From a virus, in the IMG/VR virus record IMGVR_UViG_3300044695_002920, positions 1 through 57,808 of that record: a stretch of 57,808 bases of DNA; one strand, given 5' to 3'. Below, piece by piece: positions 8,371 to 16,857 of this stretch. The notes under the pieces are model-generated. The model was not told the DNA's origin. It saw only the letters and a list, made by a program, of their open reading frames with translations, and did not search any database. Positions within the stretch are counted from its first letter, which is position 1, and every line of letters starts with the position of its first letter. The position numbers and the translations under genes were made by a program.

Positions 8371-9356
8371 CAGCGTGTGTACATCGAAATGTTGGGCAGG
8401 ATCATCATCGGGCTGTTGTCCCGCTCTTCCTGCTGCGCGAAGTAGAGGCTCTCCTTGGCCTTCTGGTCGAGCATGCCAATCATGTTGGCGTCGACCTCGA
8501 TATACTCCATGGCGAGGCGCGCGGCGAGCATGGCCACAATGGCCTCGTACCAGCGCTGCGGAACCTCGATCTCCTGCGTCATGGTGCCGACGTCCATGAT
8601 ATGCCGCTGGCACCACACGACCACCTGCTTGACCTCGGCCTCCTCGTTCGGCACCGGCCAGAGGTTCATGACGGGCGACAGGCTCTGGCGATCCAGCCAG
8701 TACTGCAGCGGCCGGTTGGACAGGAAGGCCTTGTTGGGCAGGTTGGTGTAGTCGTCGCGGCTGAGACGCGCGAGGGGTATCTCGCTGGGCGTGTTGCCGG
8801 TGTAGATGGTCTCGTAGGACAGGGTGCCGGTCGTGGCCAATATGCGGAAATATCGCGAGGCGACAACGGTGTTCATGTCGAACCACGTCCACTCTCCGGC
8901 AGCGGCGGCTTGGTCCTCGGTCTGCACCGTGACCCACGTCGTCCCGTCGTCACTGCGCTGTACGGCGATCGGCACGGACGCGGCAGACCACTTGATGCCG
9001 AATGTCGAGATAATGGTCGGGGTGGTGTAGTCGACCGAGTAATACTGGGCCCCAGTGGCCACGGTGCCGGTAGCAGACTGCAGGGTGCGCAGGTTGCTGT
9101 TCAGGATGTCGACAGTGCCCTCATAGGTGATGATCTGCGCCTGCCCGTCGTAGATGGGGTAGATGTTCTTCTGCACGCACCAAAGCTGGATGCCACGGTT
9201 CGACAGGTCAGACAGCAGCAAAAACAACTGGTCATTGGCGATGTCGACATGCTCAGGCGTCAGGGACTGCGCAGGCAGTTTGCAGCGACGCGCGGCGTTT
9301 TCTATAACGCGACGCGTGTTGAACGTGGTCTGAGAAACTGTTCCAGAATATGCCAT
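8370..9356 (-). CDS. Head-tail connector / DNA-stabilisation-like protein with inserted beta domain
   Basis: The 328-residue protein has helical ends resembling the P22 gp4 type tail accessory factor: NTRRVIENAARRCKL near the start, and PQRWYEAIVAMLAARLAMEY about residue 270. Between them, residues about 90-185 form a beta-rich segment (VDYTTPTIISTFGIKWS ... RYFRILATTG) that looks like an F5/8 type C (discoidin) carbohydrate-binding domain. So the neck protein seems decorated with a sugar-binding module. It lies between tail-fibre-like and lysis genes. The insertion call is by eye. Confidence 0.6.
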   Translation of the reverse strand: MAYSGTVSQTTFNTRRVIENAARRCKLPAQSLTPEHVDIANDQLFLLLSDLSNRGIQLWCVQKNIYPIYDGQAQIITYEGTVDILNSNLRTLQSATGTVATGAQYYSVDYTTPTIISTFGIKWSAASVPIAVQRSDDGTTWVTVQTEDQAAAAGEWTWFDMNTVVASRYFRILATTGTLSYETIYTGNTPSEIPLARLSRDDYTNLPNKAFLSNRPLQYWLDRQSLSPVMNLWPVPNEEAEVKQVVVWCQRHIMDVGTMTQEIEVPQRWYEAIVAMLAARLAMEYIEVDANMIGMLDQKAKESLYFAQQEERDNSPMMILPNISMYTR

Positions 9357-9426
9357 CGGATCCGCTCGCTAAGGAAGCGCAGCAGCTCGCCACACGGGGC
9401 AAGCATTTCTAACCGCGCTGAGATAT

Positions 9427-9444
9427 CAAAAAAGGCGAGCCTTG
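9427..9444 (-). terminator. Weak terminator-like hairpin after the 790-residue repeat protein gene
   Basis: Read on the minus strand, AAGG-CTCG-CCTT is followed at once by a run of T. The stem is only four base pairs, so termination would be partial at best. It lies between the 790-residue repeat protein gene and the connector gene, both on the minus strand. Confidence 0.35.
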
Positions 9445-9453
9445 TAAACAATA

Positions 9454-11826
9454 CTAGGCCGCCGGTGGTCGGCGTGTGCTATTCGGCGGCATTGGCAGCC
9501 GCGAGGGTTCGGGTATCGTCATGCTCTGCCGCAACCGCGTAGGCACCTGCATGGGATCGCGTGCGTCCTCGATAACCTGCATGGGATCGCGCGGTGTTTC
9601 GGCTATCGCGGGCATCGGCTGCCGCGAACCGGCAGGCTTGAAGTCCGGCGGCGGGAAGGCGATGACATACGGCGAGTAGAAGCTCGACGTATTGACCAGC
9701 AATTCCGGCACGAGGATCGGCGGGAATATTATCGCCGTGACTGGGTAGAAACTATTGCTGTTGTCTAGCCGCGCGGGGCTCAGGGTGTTGAGGTTCTGCG
9801 CCGTGGGCAGATAGATGTCGTTCGCGTTGTCGAAGCGCGCGTTCTGGGTGAGCGTGACCGCGCCGGGCACCACAGTGGCGGCGTAGAAGCTATTGCTGTT
9901 GTCGAAGCGCGCAGGCGCGAGCGTCGTCGATGACGTGACTGCGGCCGCGTAGAAGCTGTTGCTGTTCGTGAACAGGCCCGGAAGGATCGTCCAGATCGAC
10001 GTGACCGTGACGGTATAGAAGGTGTTACTGTTGTCGAACCGCGCTGGGTTCAGCGTAACCTCGCCGGGCGTCAGCGTGGCGGTGTAGAACGTGTTGATGT
10101 TCTGCAGCGACAGGCCGATGTAGCCCGCGTCCACGTACCCGTCGTCGACGTACGGGCCGAGGTATATGCCGTAGGTGGTAGTGGCGGGGTAGAACGTGTT
10201 GGTGTTCGTGTACAGCGCAGGGGCCAGCGTCTGGGTCTGCGACACCGTCGGCGTGTAGAACGTGTTGGTATTGTCGTACCGAGCGGGTGCGAGCGCGTTG
10301 CTCGAAGATACGCTAGCCGCGTAAAAGTCGTTGTTGTTCGCATATAGGGGCGGCTGCAGCGTAACGGTGCCAGCCACAACCGTCGTAGCGTAAAAGTCAT
10401 TAGTGTTGTCGTAGCGCGCTGGGGTTAAGGTTACCGTACCTGTGGTAATCGTGGCAGTGTAAAAGTCGTTTGTGTTGTCATAGCGCGCTGGGGTCAGCGT
10501 GTTGTTTGTGGATACGCTAGCTGCGTAGAAGTCGTTGGTGTTCGTGTATAGGTTCGGCGCGATTACCGTCGTGTCTGCGGTTACAAGCGGACTGTAAAAT
10601 ACGTTAGTGTTGTCGTAGCGGTCAGGCGTAAGGGTGACGGTGCCAGCCGTGACCGTAGCTGCGTAGAACGTGTTGCCGTTGTCGTAGCGCGCAGGGGTAA
10701 GTGTGTTCGACGTCGAGACGGTCGCTGCGTAAAAGGTGTTGCTGTTCGTGTACAGCGCAGGTGTGAGCGTCTGTGGCGCGGCAGACTGAGTGACCGTAGC
10801 TGCATAGAACGTGTTGCTGTTATCGTAACGATTTGGAGTGAGCGTTACCGCGCCCCGAGTGACCGTCGCAGCGTAGAACGTATTGCTGTTGTCGTAACGT
10901 GCAGGTGTGAGCGTAACCGTGCCGCGAGTGACCGTAGCTGCAAAGAAGCTGTTGGTGTTTGTGTACAGCGCAGGCGTCAGGGTCTGTGTCGGCGCAACTT
11001 GGGTGACCGTCGCGGTATAGAACGTATTGGTGTTGTCGTAACGAGCGGTCTGGGTCAGGGTCTGATTAGCGGGGGGTATTTCGCGTATCCGCGCCAAGAC
11101 AATAGGGCCGCGCACGTTAGTGACAGTGCCTGTCGCCGTCGTGTTTACGGTCGGCGCAGCCGTGCTGGAGCCTGCCGTCGCCAAGGAGTACGCGCTGTAG
11201 CCACCGATGTCTAACCCAACGGCGCTGTCGGGTTCATTAAGCTCAACGGCTGCGGCGAATGTCGTGCCTGTCGCGGTGACGCTCCGCGCACTGAACTGCG
11301 AGGGCGTCGTGACGTCTGTCGGGATACACATCGCCCAAAGAGCAAGGTCGCCGCTTTGAAAGGCTGTAGCAGTCGCGCCGTTAGTTAACGCTACAGCGAA
11401 GGACGTGTTGGCCGTTGGCGCAGTGGTGCGCTGCCCGTCAGCAGAACCTGTTGTTACCGTCGCACCTGCGGCGTACGAAACGCGGACCATGAAGCCCCAC
11501 GAAACGTCGTTGTCCCCACCAAGATCGACTGTTTGGTTGCCCGTCTCCGTACCCGTTACGGTGGTTTTGCGGAACAGGAATAGGCTTGTGTTACCTGTGT
11601 CCGTGCCGAGGGTAGTGCCGTAGCCGCCAGCGTTTAATAGGCTGTCCACCAAGGTCCAACCCGCTGGCGTGGTAACCGCGCCAGCGTTTTCCCTGTCGGG
11701 CTTCTGCCCAACAAACATGAATATAGCAGTGTTAGCTGTAAGTCCGGTAGGATACGGTACGTTTACACTCGCGCCGCCTGCCGCCGAATAGGCTGTTGTG
11801 CCTACTACTGGTGTACCTAAAGCCAT
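9454..11826 (-). CDS. Repeat-rich virion protein, 790 aa, probable fibre or head fibre
   Basis: Residues 1-250 are a beta-rich globular domain that begins MALGTPVVGTTAYSA. Residues about 253-715 hold roughly 20 repeats of about 19-23 residues built on the pattern TLTPARYDNTNTFYAATVT. One interruption (near 10130) reads GPYVDDGYVDAGYIG. The C-terminal 75 residues are proline-, arginine- and methionine-rich (SRQPMP, RDPMQV, SRLPMP). The regular N-x-FY spacing suggests a beta-solenoid or stacked beta shaft. It probably decorates the capsid or forms a second fibre. No exact family was recognised. Confidence 0.7.
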   Translation of the reverse strand: MALGTPVVGTTAYSAAGGASVNVPYPTGLTANTAIFMFVGQKPDRENAGAVTTPAGWTLVDSLLNAGGYGTTLGTDTGNTSLFLFRKTTVTGTETGNQTVDLGGDNDVSWGFMVRVSYAAGATVTTGSADGQRTTAPTANTSFAVALTNGATATAFQSGDLALWAMCIPTDVTTPSQFSARSVTATGTTFAAAVELNEPDSAVGLDIGGYSAYSLATAGSSTAAPTVNTTATGTVTNVRGPIVLARIREIPPANQTLTQTARYDNTNTFYTATVTQVAPTQTLTPALYTNTNSFFAATVTRGTVTLTPARYDNSNTFYAATVTRGAVTLTPNRYDNSNTFYAATVTQSAAPQTLTPALYTNSNTFYAATVSTSNTLTPARYDNGNTFYAATVTAGTVTLTPDRYDNTNVFYSPLVTADTTVIAPNLYTNTNDFYAASVSTNNTLTPARYDNTNDFYTATITTGTVTLTPARYDNTNDFYATTVVAGTVTLQPPLYANNNDFYAASVSSSNALAPARYDNTNTFYTPTVSQTQTLAPALYTNTNTFYPATTTYGIYLGPYVDDGYVDAGYIGLSLQNINTFYTATLTPGEVTLNPARFDNSNTFYTVTVTSIWTILPGLFTNSNSFYAAAVTSSTTLAPARFDNSNSFYAATVVPGAVTLTQNARFDNANDIYLPTAQNLNTLSPARLDNSNSFYPVTAIIFPPILVPELLVNTSSFYSPYVIAFPPPDFKPAGSRQPMPAIAETPRDPMQVIEDARDPMQVPTRLRQSMTIPEPSRLPMPPNSTRRPPAA
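9680..11070 (-). repeat. About twenty 60-70 bp repeats in the 790-residue protein gene
   Basis: The protein unit is L-x-P-x-(R/L)-(Y/F)-(D/T)-N-x-N-x-F-Y-x-x-x-V. Two alternating versions are visible: PARYDN and PALYTN. Codon choices differ between neighbouring units, so the array is maintained at protein level and is not a recent DNA amplification. Confidence 0.8.
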
Positions 11827-11839
11827 GAGTTAGGCCCTC

Positions 11840-12445
11840 CTACGGGTAGGGTGGGAGGTACGACGGAAGTCCGAATTTGTTGACTTGGTAGTAGAAGTCC
11901 ACGCCAAAGAGGAATACGTCGTCGGGGAACGTGTCCTCCACTGCGTCGCCGTCGCGGAATATGCGCATAAGGAAACGCGTGTTTGCAGCAAGCAGAGTGC
12001 CGTCAAACGGTGGGCTTATAACCTGCGCATGCTTGTACGCGGTGCCGTCAACAGCGCCTATGATGTACGAGGTTGTGGTGGCTCCGAAAACGCCTCCGAC
12101 AGGGGCGTACGTGTATTCTATGCCCCACTTGACGTTCCCTGTCGAGGTCGTGTTACCCGGCGCGTAGTGGAGAGCGAGATAGATGTCCGTGCCTGCGCTC
12201 CATTCGAAGGGGACGTCCCAGTTGGCGAAACTCTCCTCCATGACGGTGGGCTCGTACGCGTACTCCGACACACCACCCCTGAACGTCTTCAATTCGGCGG
12301 CGTTACCAGACCCAGAGCGCACGCTCGGCTCCGTCCCATCCATCACCCACGCCTCATCAGTCCGCGCAGCAAGGTCCGCGAAGTTGCCGTCCATCTCACC
12401 GTAAGTGAGAGGACGACCGAGAGTAGAGCGATATAAGATAGGCAT
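11840..12445 (-). CDS. Structural protein, beta-rich (201 aa)
   Basis: It starts MPILYRSTLGRPLTYGEMDGNF, a motif (PLTYxEMDxNF) often found at the N-terminus of phage fibre- or baseplate-associated proteins. The rest is beta-rich with many aromatics. It lies between the 790-residue repeat protein and a small structural gene in one late operon, so a virion role is inferred. Confidence 0.6.
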   Translation of the reverse strand: MPILYRSTLGRPLTYGEMDGNFADLAARTDEAWVMDGTEPSVRSGSGNAAELKTFRGGVSEYAYEPTVMEESFANWDVPFEWSAGTDIYLALHYAPGNTTSTGNVKWGIEYTYAPVGGVFGATTTSYIIGAVDGTAYKHAQVISPPFDGTLLAANTRFLMRIFRDGDAVEDTFPDDVFLFGVDFYYQVNKFGLPSYLPPYP

Positions 12446-12459
12446 TTAAGCCACCTATA

Positions 12460-12864
12460 TTAGAGGGCGAAGATACCCGACGCGTTCCACGTGATGGCGA
12501 TGTTACCACCGTTTGGTGTTACTGGCAGGCCGGTGACGCTGCTGTCGATGTACGCAACAAGCGGCGAGGTGCCAGCGGTGCCCGTGTCGATGTAGATGAT
12601 GAGAGCTTCGACCGAGTTACCAGTGACCGTAGTGAAAGTGACATCCGCGCCATCAAACACGCCGTTGGTAAAGGTCTTGCTGCCGATAACCTGCGGGGTG
12701 CCTACCACAGCGGAGGAAGCCGAGGACCAAAATTGGTGCGCAGCGCTGTAGGTGTACACGCCGGTGTCGATGAGGGCGACGTTAACGGTGCCAGTCGAAA
12801 GGTTGTTGTTTGCCGCAAACTGGAGAATGCTCTGCTTCCAGAGCGGGTAAAGTGCGTTGGCCAT
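12460..12864 (-). CDS. Small structural protein (134 aa)
   Basis: The N-terminus MANALYPLWKQSILQFAANN recalls the short phage structural family in which a LYPxWK motif is followed by a beta domain. The remainder is Thr/Ser/Gly-rich and beta-like, with ALIDTGVYTYS and ALIIYIDTGTAGTSPLVAYID. It sits with other structural genes. The exact virion position is unknown. Confidence 0.6.
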   Translation of the reverse strand: MANALYPLWKQSILQFAANNNLSTGTVNVALIDTGVYTYSAAHQFWSSASSAVVGTPQVIGSKTFTNGVFDGADVTFTTVTGNSVEALIIYIDTGTAGTSPLVAYIDSSVTGLPVTPNGGNIAITWNASGIFAL

Positions 12865-12876
12865 GGGTGTTGTCCT

Positions 12877-13347
12877 TTACTTCTTTTTGGGCATGCAGGC
12901 GAGACCGCCTGCCTTGCGTTCAATCATGGGCTTGCCGCGATGCGCGGGCACGGCTTTGTTCGCGCGCTTGGCTGCCATGATCATCGCGTCGATAACGCCG
13001 ATACCCTTCTTCGGGGGCACGGGGCTGTTGTCTACTGGCACGGTGTCCATGCGCATGCGGCGGCCTTTGGCGTCGACGGGGCGGGTCGAGATGCCCTCCT
13101 CAATCATACCACCACGGGCCTTCTTCACGGGCTTCTTGCCAGCCTCGCTCAGGGCGATTGCCATGGCCTGTTTCTTGCTCGTCACCTCGGGGCCCTTCTT
13201 CGAGCCGCTGTGCAGCTCGCCCCGCTTGAACTCGCCCATGACCTTCGAGATCTTTGCCGCGCCTTTGACGCTGCCGCCACTCTTGTACCCTTCGCAAGAT
13301 CCACCTTTCATGTACTGCACGCGGGTGCTGTTCTTGAAACCGTCCAT
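12877..13347 (-). CDS. Basic DUF6496-like protein (156 aa)
   Basis: Very lysine- and glycine-rich. The middle contains MGEFKRGELHSGSKKGP followed by KKQAMAIALSEAGKK, matching what I recall of the DUF6496 family found in phages. Two GG motifs (ARGGMIEEG, RKAGGLACMPKKK) resemble short tags seen on phage internal proteins. It is the third of three consecutive basic genes in transcription order. High charge suggests DNA binding within the capsid, an inference. Confidence 0.6.
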   Translation of the reverse strand: MDGFKNSTRVQYMKGGSCEGYKSGGSVKGAAKISKVMGEFKRGELHSGSKKGPEVTSKKQAMAIALSEAGKKPVKKARGGMIEEGISTRPVDAKGRRMRMDTVPVDNSPVPPKKGIGVIDAMIMAAKRANKAVPAHRGKPMIERKAGGLACMPKKK

Positions 13348-13348
13348 G

Positions 13349-13516
13349 TCACTTACCTTTCTTGCGGGCCGCAGCCATATTGTCGATTAAATTCGGATAG
13401 GGTCGCCCAGCGGCGGCTGCGCGACGCTTTGCGGCGGCCTTACGCTTGACGGATAGATCCTTGGGCTTGCCCAGATCCTTGGGGCGCTTCTTGTCCCAGA
13501 CGGCCAGTTTCTTCAT
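13349..13516 (-). CDS. Very small basic protein (55 aa)
   Basis: The ATG at 13516 begins MKKLAVWDKKRPKDLGK. The protein has about 20 lysine or arginine residues (KRKAAAKRRAAAAGR) and ends ARKKGK. It fits tightly between two other basic genes, with its stop two bases past the next ATG and its start two bases after the previous stop. Codon use and spacing support it. Probable DNA-binding internal virion peptide. Confidence 0.65.
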   Translation of the reverse strand: MKKLAVWDKKRPKDLGKPKDLSVKRKAAAKRRAAAAGRPYPNLIDNMAAARKKGK

Positions 13517-13517
13517 G

Positions 13518-13793
13518 TCAGCAGTCCCACTTGCGCAGCGACAGCGCCTTGCGCGTCGGTCGGCCCTTGTCGTCCTTCATCGGCCCCGGCATGCCTGACA
13601 TACGTGCGCAGAAGCTCTTGCGCCGTCCTGCGGCCTTGGGTGACTTCTTCGCCTGCTTGGCGCTGACGGGCGGCTTGATGTCGTGGCCCTGAGCGCGCAG
13701 CGAGGCGCGGCCCTTGGCATTGAGCCCGCCTTCGGGGTTCTGGCCCTCCTTACGCGTCCACGCGCCACGCTTGACGGAGAGGTCGCCCACCAT
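13518..13793 (-). CDS. Basic DUF6321-like protein (91 aa)
   Basis: It begins MVGDLSVKRGAWTRKEGQ, has LNAKGRASLRAQGHDIKPP, and ends with RRKSFCARMSGMPG and RKALSLRKWDC. This arrangement matches the DUF6321 family as I remember it. The ATG shares a base with the stop of the upstream gene. A longer frame reading further upstream is out-of-gene. Likely a small virion- or DNA-associated protein. Confidence 0.65.
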   Translation of the reverse strand: MVGDLSVKRGAWTRKEGQNPEGGLNAKGRASLRAQGHDIKPPVSAKQAKKSPKAAGRRKSFCARMSGMPGPMKDDKGRPTRKALSLRKWDC

Positions 13794-14200
13794 CAATCCG
13801 CGTAGGATTTCACCATCTCGAGGATGATGGTGTATGTGTCGCCAGCACTTGCGGCAACGGTGGAGAACTGAACGTCGCCGTTCTTGCCTGCGCCTGCATC
13901 GTTCCACAGACCGCCGAACTGCGTGAAATCCATTGAGTATATGGCGTTCTGCGGGATTGCTGCAATCAAGACGTCCGTGGTGGCGTCCCAAAACATCTCT
14001 AATTCCAGCCCTCGGGTAAACGCGTGTATCTTAACGATAGTGACGCCGTCGCAAGGCCGGTTAAAAGCATTGGGAGTGAGTGTCGATACATCGACCTTGG
14101 TCACCTTGGTCTCGCCGGTGCCGTCGGAGATGTTCGTAAATTTCATGATGGCCATACGCTCGCCATCGAACAGGGTCTGAGTTGCTACTGCATCGGCCAT
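13793..14200 (-). CDS. Structural protein (135 aa)
   Basis: A beta-rich protein beginning MADAVATQTLFDGERMAIMKFTN. The segments KIHAFTRGLELEMFWDATTDVLI and FGGLWNDAGAG are reminiscent of small phage structural proteins encoded just after the capsid genes. It may be a capsid decoration or head-completion protein. Confidence in the gene is high, in the role low. Confidence 0.65.
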   Translation of the reverse strand: MADAVATQTLFDGERMAIMKFTNISDGTGETKVTKVDVSTLTPNAFNRPCDGVTIVKIHAFTRGLELEMFWDATTDVLIAAIPQNAIYSMDFTQFGGLWNDAGAGKNGDVQFSTVAASAGDTYTIILEMVKSYAD

Positions 14201-14210
14201 CGATAAATCC

Positions 14211-14254
14211 TTAGAAAATGCGACGGGCAGCAGGGACTTCCGATCTGCTACCCG
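14211..14254 (-). terminator. Terminator-like hairpin between two structural genes
   Basis: On the minus strand CGGGTAGCAG pairs with CTGCTGCCCG (one G-U pair) around an 11-base loop. GCATTTTC follows, a short T run. The element lies in an 80-base gap between the decoration-like gene and the next structural gene, and may lower expression downstream. Confidence 0.45.
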
Positions 14255-14280
14255 CGCACCTTATACCATCGCGTTAGCGA

Positions 14281-14724
14281 TTAGTCATCAGCCGTCGTCT
14301 GGACGTACAGCATGGTGACGCGCACCTGACCCGCAGTCGGCTGACCGACCGAGGTGACAGTGGCGACAACAGTGCGGTTCGTGCCGACGTCGTCCATGGC
14401 AGCGAGCTGAGCGGCGCTGAACGCATTCGGGCGGCGAGCCGCCGTCTTGGCGTTGATTGCGCTCAGGTACTGCGTACCGCCCGAGGCCGTGCCAGCCGAC
14501 AGCGTCGCCGAGGTGGCGCTGTCGTATGCCGTCAGGACGTCGACGTAGAAGTCAACGATCTGCGAGCCTGCGGGAATGTTGAACGTGGCATTCTGGACCA
14601 GCGTGGCATCGAAGTTGATGAGCGCAGTCTGGCTGAGAGCGACGAGGCCGATATTCGGACCACCGCTTTCGCCAGCGTTGCGATCACCCGATGCGAGCGG
14701 GCCACTCCAAGTTGTCTGCGACAT
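14281..14724 (-). CDS. Capsid decoration-like protein (147 aa)
   Basis: It begins MSQTTWSGPLASGDRNAGES and contains FNIPAGSQIVDFYVDVLTAYDSATSATLSAGT, a beta-rich pattern typical of small abundant phage surface proteins. It is immediately downstream of the major capsid gene and is separated from it by a GC-rich hairpin. Capsid-binding role inferred from position and composition. Confidence 0.6.
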   Translation of the reverse strand: MSQTTWSGPLASGDRNAGESGGPNIGLVALSQTALINFDATLVQNATFNIPAGSQIVDFYVDVLTAYDSATSATLSAGTASGGTQYLSAINAKTAARRPNAFSAAQLAAMDDVGTNRTVVATVTSVGQPTAGQVRVTMLYVQTTADD

Positions 14725-14740
14725 CTTCGTTTCCTTTTCA

Positions 14741-14766
14741 GAAAAGAGGTGGGGGCCGAAGCCCCC
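14741..14766 (-). terminator. Terminator-like hairpin after the major capsid gene
   Basis: On the minus strand GGGGGC-TTCG-GCCCCC forms a 6-bp all-GC stem with a very stable TTCG loop, followed by ACCTCTTTT. It sits directly after the capsid stop codon. Partial termination here would set capsid mRNA above its downstream neighbours. Confidence 0.65.
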
Positions 14767-14773
14767 AGCTCAA

Positions 14774-15691
14774 TTAGATGCCAGCCGTGCCGTACACGCC
14801 GCGCGGGTCGGTCCAGCCGAACGCGTAACGCTCGGTGGCCTTGTAGCGCATGCTGTCGGTTTCGAAGTCACCTTCCATCGACTTTTCAAGACCGCGACGC
14901 ATCGCCAGCTTCATGCCTTCCGGCGCGTCAGTCTGGATCCACCATGCGGTGGTCGAGGTGATACGCGACAGGTTGGCTTGGCCGTCGGCGAGTAGACCCA
15001 TCGAATTAACAGGGTTGACGTCGTTATTTGCCGTTCCTGCACGCAGTGCAGACTTCAGCAAAACTTCGGCTTGGAAGACGTTCGAAGGACCAGTGACGAT
15101 CTTCTTCGGCGTCAGACGGATGCGCTTGCCGTTGTTGTCAACAGCGTTGCGGATCTGGATCAGCAACTGCTCGAGCGAGGTCTGCGACAGGTTTGCGGCC
15201 GTCGAGAGCTGGTTCGAGAAAGTGCCGGTCGCGATCGGGTGCGCCGTGTTGACGAGGCTGACGCCGTCGCCGCCGACAAACGCGCCGCCGGTGAACGCAC
15301 GGTTCAGAATGTTGGCACCGAGGGTTTCCTTGGTTTCAACAAGCGACTGAGCGAGGTGGCGAGCGTAGGTCTGGCCGATACGGATGTGGTCACCGTCTTC
15401 AACCAGAACCTTCGTCAGAGCGAAGGCGAGGCCGTAGACCTGATAGACGTAGCGCTGAATGAACAGCACGCCGCCCGACTGGTAGGTGACCGGCATGCCA
15501 TCGGGCAGTTCCGGTGCAGCGCCGAAGCCGAACAGCACGGGCTCTTCGTGGTAGTTCCGGGGGATGCCCTTGAACTCTTTGAAGACCTGCGACCATTCAT
15601 CGGCACGCTGGTTGTAAACGCCGTCGAACTCTTCGTTCAGGATCGGCTCGACGATTGAGCGGAAGTCAGTACTCCGCATTGGGGTAGCCAT
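14774..15691 (-). CDS. Major capsid protein
   Basis: The 305-residue protein begins MATPMRSTDFRSIVEPILNEEFD. It contains PVLFGFGAAPELPDGMPVTYQSGG, ANILNRAFTGGAFVGGDGVSLVNTAHP and later FQAEVLLKSALRAG, the order expected for an HK97-fold capsid protein of the gpT-like group. It is preceded by the scaffold and followed by decoration-like genes, the usual head order. A single start with good context was chosen. Confidence 0.85.
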   Translation of the reverse strand: MATPMRSTDFRSIVEPILNEEFDGVYNQRADEWSQVFKEFKGIPRNYHEEPVLFGFGAAPELPDGMPVTYQSGGVLFIQRYVYQVYGLAFALTKVLVEDGDHIRIGQTYARHLAQSLVETKETLGANILNRAFTGGAFVGGDGVSLVNTAHPIATGTFSNQLSTAANLSQTSLEQLLIQIRNAVDNNGKRIRLTPKKIVTGPSNVFQAEVLLKSALRAGTANNDVNPVNSMGLLADGQANLSRITSTTAWWIQTDAPEGMKLAMRRGLEKSMEGDFETDSMRYKATERYAFGWTDPRGVYGTAGI

Positions 15692-15704
15692 GTGTCAGCC
15701 CTCC

Positions 15705-16271
15705 TTAGTACGCGACGCGGTCAGCGACGTTCTGGTGCTCAGCAACCTGAACCTGAACGATCGTGAAGTTATCACCAAACGCATTGTCTGGGCCGGGGGC
15801 CACGTCGATAATGCGCAATGCTGCGTTGGCGCTGTCAGTCAGCGTGGCAGTGTCCAACATCAGAGCCGACAGACCAGTGACGGTCGAGCCTGCGGTGATG
15901 GTGGTGTAGTCTGCCTGCTTGCCGATGTCGGTCACTGCGATCGAGCCATTCGCCTGAATTTCATAGACGATGGTCGGGTCGAGAGTGACATAGGCAACGA
16001 TGTTGCTGGCGGCAGTGGACGCAGTCCACTTGTTGCTCACGCGACGGCGGCCATCGCTGTCGGTGAACTCAACACCCTGAAAGGTGCCGATGAACCGGTC
16101 GCCAATCGCGGCAGCTTGGATGGTGCCATCCGTGCCGATTTTGACGGGCTGGTTCTGCAGAATGTTTGCGCCATACGCCGATGCAATCGTGTAAGCGGTG
16201 GGGCGAACCACACCGCTCGGCGAGTATGCAGGGCGAAGGCCAAACGGCTGAGATACAGTGCTCATGTCCAT
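15705..16271 (-). CDS. Capsid-associated protein (188 aa)
   Basis: The N-terminus MDMSTVSQPFGLRPAYSPSG and the motif GTFQGVEFTDSDGRRRVSNKW identify a small family encoded just before the capsid gene in many podoviruses. The ATG at 16271 follows GAGGTAA. The protein is beta-rich and probably a head decoration or capsid-stabilising protein. I do not know a formal family name. Confidence 0.65.
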   Translation of the reverse strand: MDMSTVSQPFGLRPAYSPSGVVRPTAYTIASAYGANILQNQPVKIGTDGTIQAAAIGDRFIGTFQGVEFTDSDGRRRVSNKWTASTAASNIVAYVTLDPTIVYEIQANGSIAVTDIGKQADYTTITAGSTVTGLSALMLDTATLTDSANAALRIIDVAPGPDNAFGDNFTIVQVQVAEHQNVADRVAY

Positions 16272-16302
16272 TTACCTCAAAATTGAGTTGCGTGATGACG
16301 CG

Positions 16303-16857
16303 TCAGGAAAAAGTTACCCTCTGCGTCGAGTGCGAACGCAAGTCCTGCATCCCGTCATCCTCGATCAACCTTGCACCGGCTCGTTCCGCTTGCTCGCGGA
16401 GCATGTCCGCGACGTCAGCGATCTTGTCCTCTTCGCGCTTCGGAGCGTCGTAGTGAGCTTCCTTCATGAACCTGTGGTACAGGCTCAGGGGCAGCTTAAA
16501 CGCGAGCATCTCGTTCACACCGATGAAGCCGACCCATTCGCCAGTCTTCATTGAGGCATATTCCATTCCCGGAACCTCTTCCGGCTTCACGGGCTCGTAT
16601 CCGAGCTGCATGCGCCGATGGATGGGGTCGCGCGGGTTTGTAGTGGTGAGCCAGCACAGATGATAGCCCGGTATTTCCGGCAGGTCAGGCAGTGCGTCGT
16701 TAAACAGTTGGTTTCGGAACATCTCCAAGCGATCATCCTCAGATACATCGCGGTTTTCGGTAACCTCTCGGTTTTCCTGTCCGCGCGTCTCTCGTCGACC
16801 GACTACGTCAAAGTCCGGCGCTTTTTTCAGGCGGTTGTCTTCAGTACCATTCGTCAT
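16303..16857 (-). CDS. Head-region protein of unknown function (184 aa)
   Basis: An acidic, charged protein. The central part (PGYHLCWLTTTNPRDPIHRRMQLGYEPVKPEEVPG) is a conserved-looking block. The C-terminal half is helical with KREEDKIADVADMLREQAERAGARL. It lies between scaffold and capsid-associated genes, so an assembly role is likely. Not recognised beyond that. Confidence 0.6.
   Translation of the reverse strand: MTNGTEDNRLKKAPDFDVVGRRETRGQENREVTENRDVSEDDRLEMFRNQLFNDALPDLPEIPGYHLCWLTTTNPRDPIHRRMQLGYEPVKPEEVPGMEYASMKTGEWVGFIGVNEMLAFKLPLSLYHRFMKEAHYDAPKREEDKIADVADMLREQAERAGARLIEDDGMQDLRSHSTQRVTFS

Noticed and set aside
8371-8937. Upstream extension of the small Cys-rich protein gene
   Set aside because: The extended frame lies out of phase within the connector gene. 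The TGATG overlap at 8370 is the better start.
9427-9444. Treating the short hairpin as a firm terminator
   Set aside because: The stem is only four base pairs; listed as weak only because of its T run.
13794-13991. Upstream extension of the DUF6321-like gene
   Set aside because: The extra residues are antisense-like low-quality sequence within the preceding structural gene. The ATG at 13793 fits overlap and family start.
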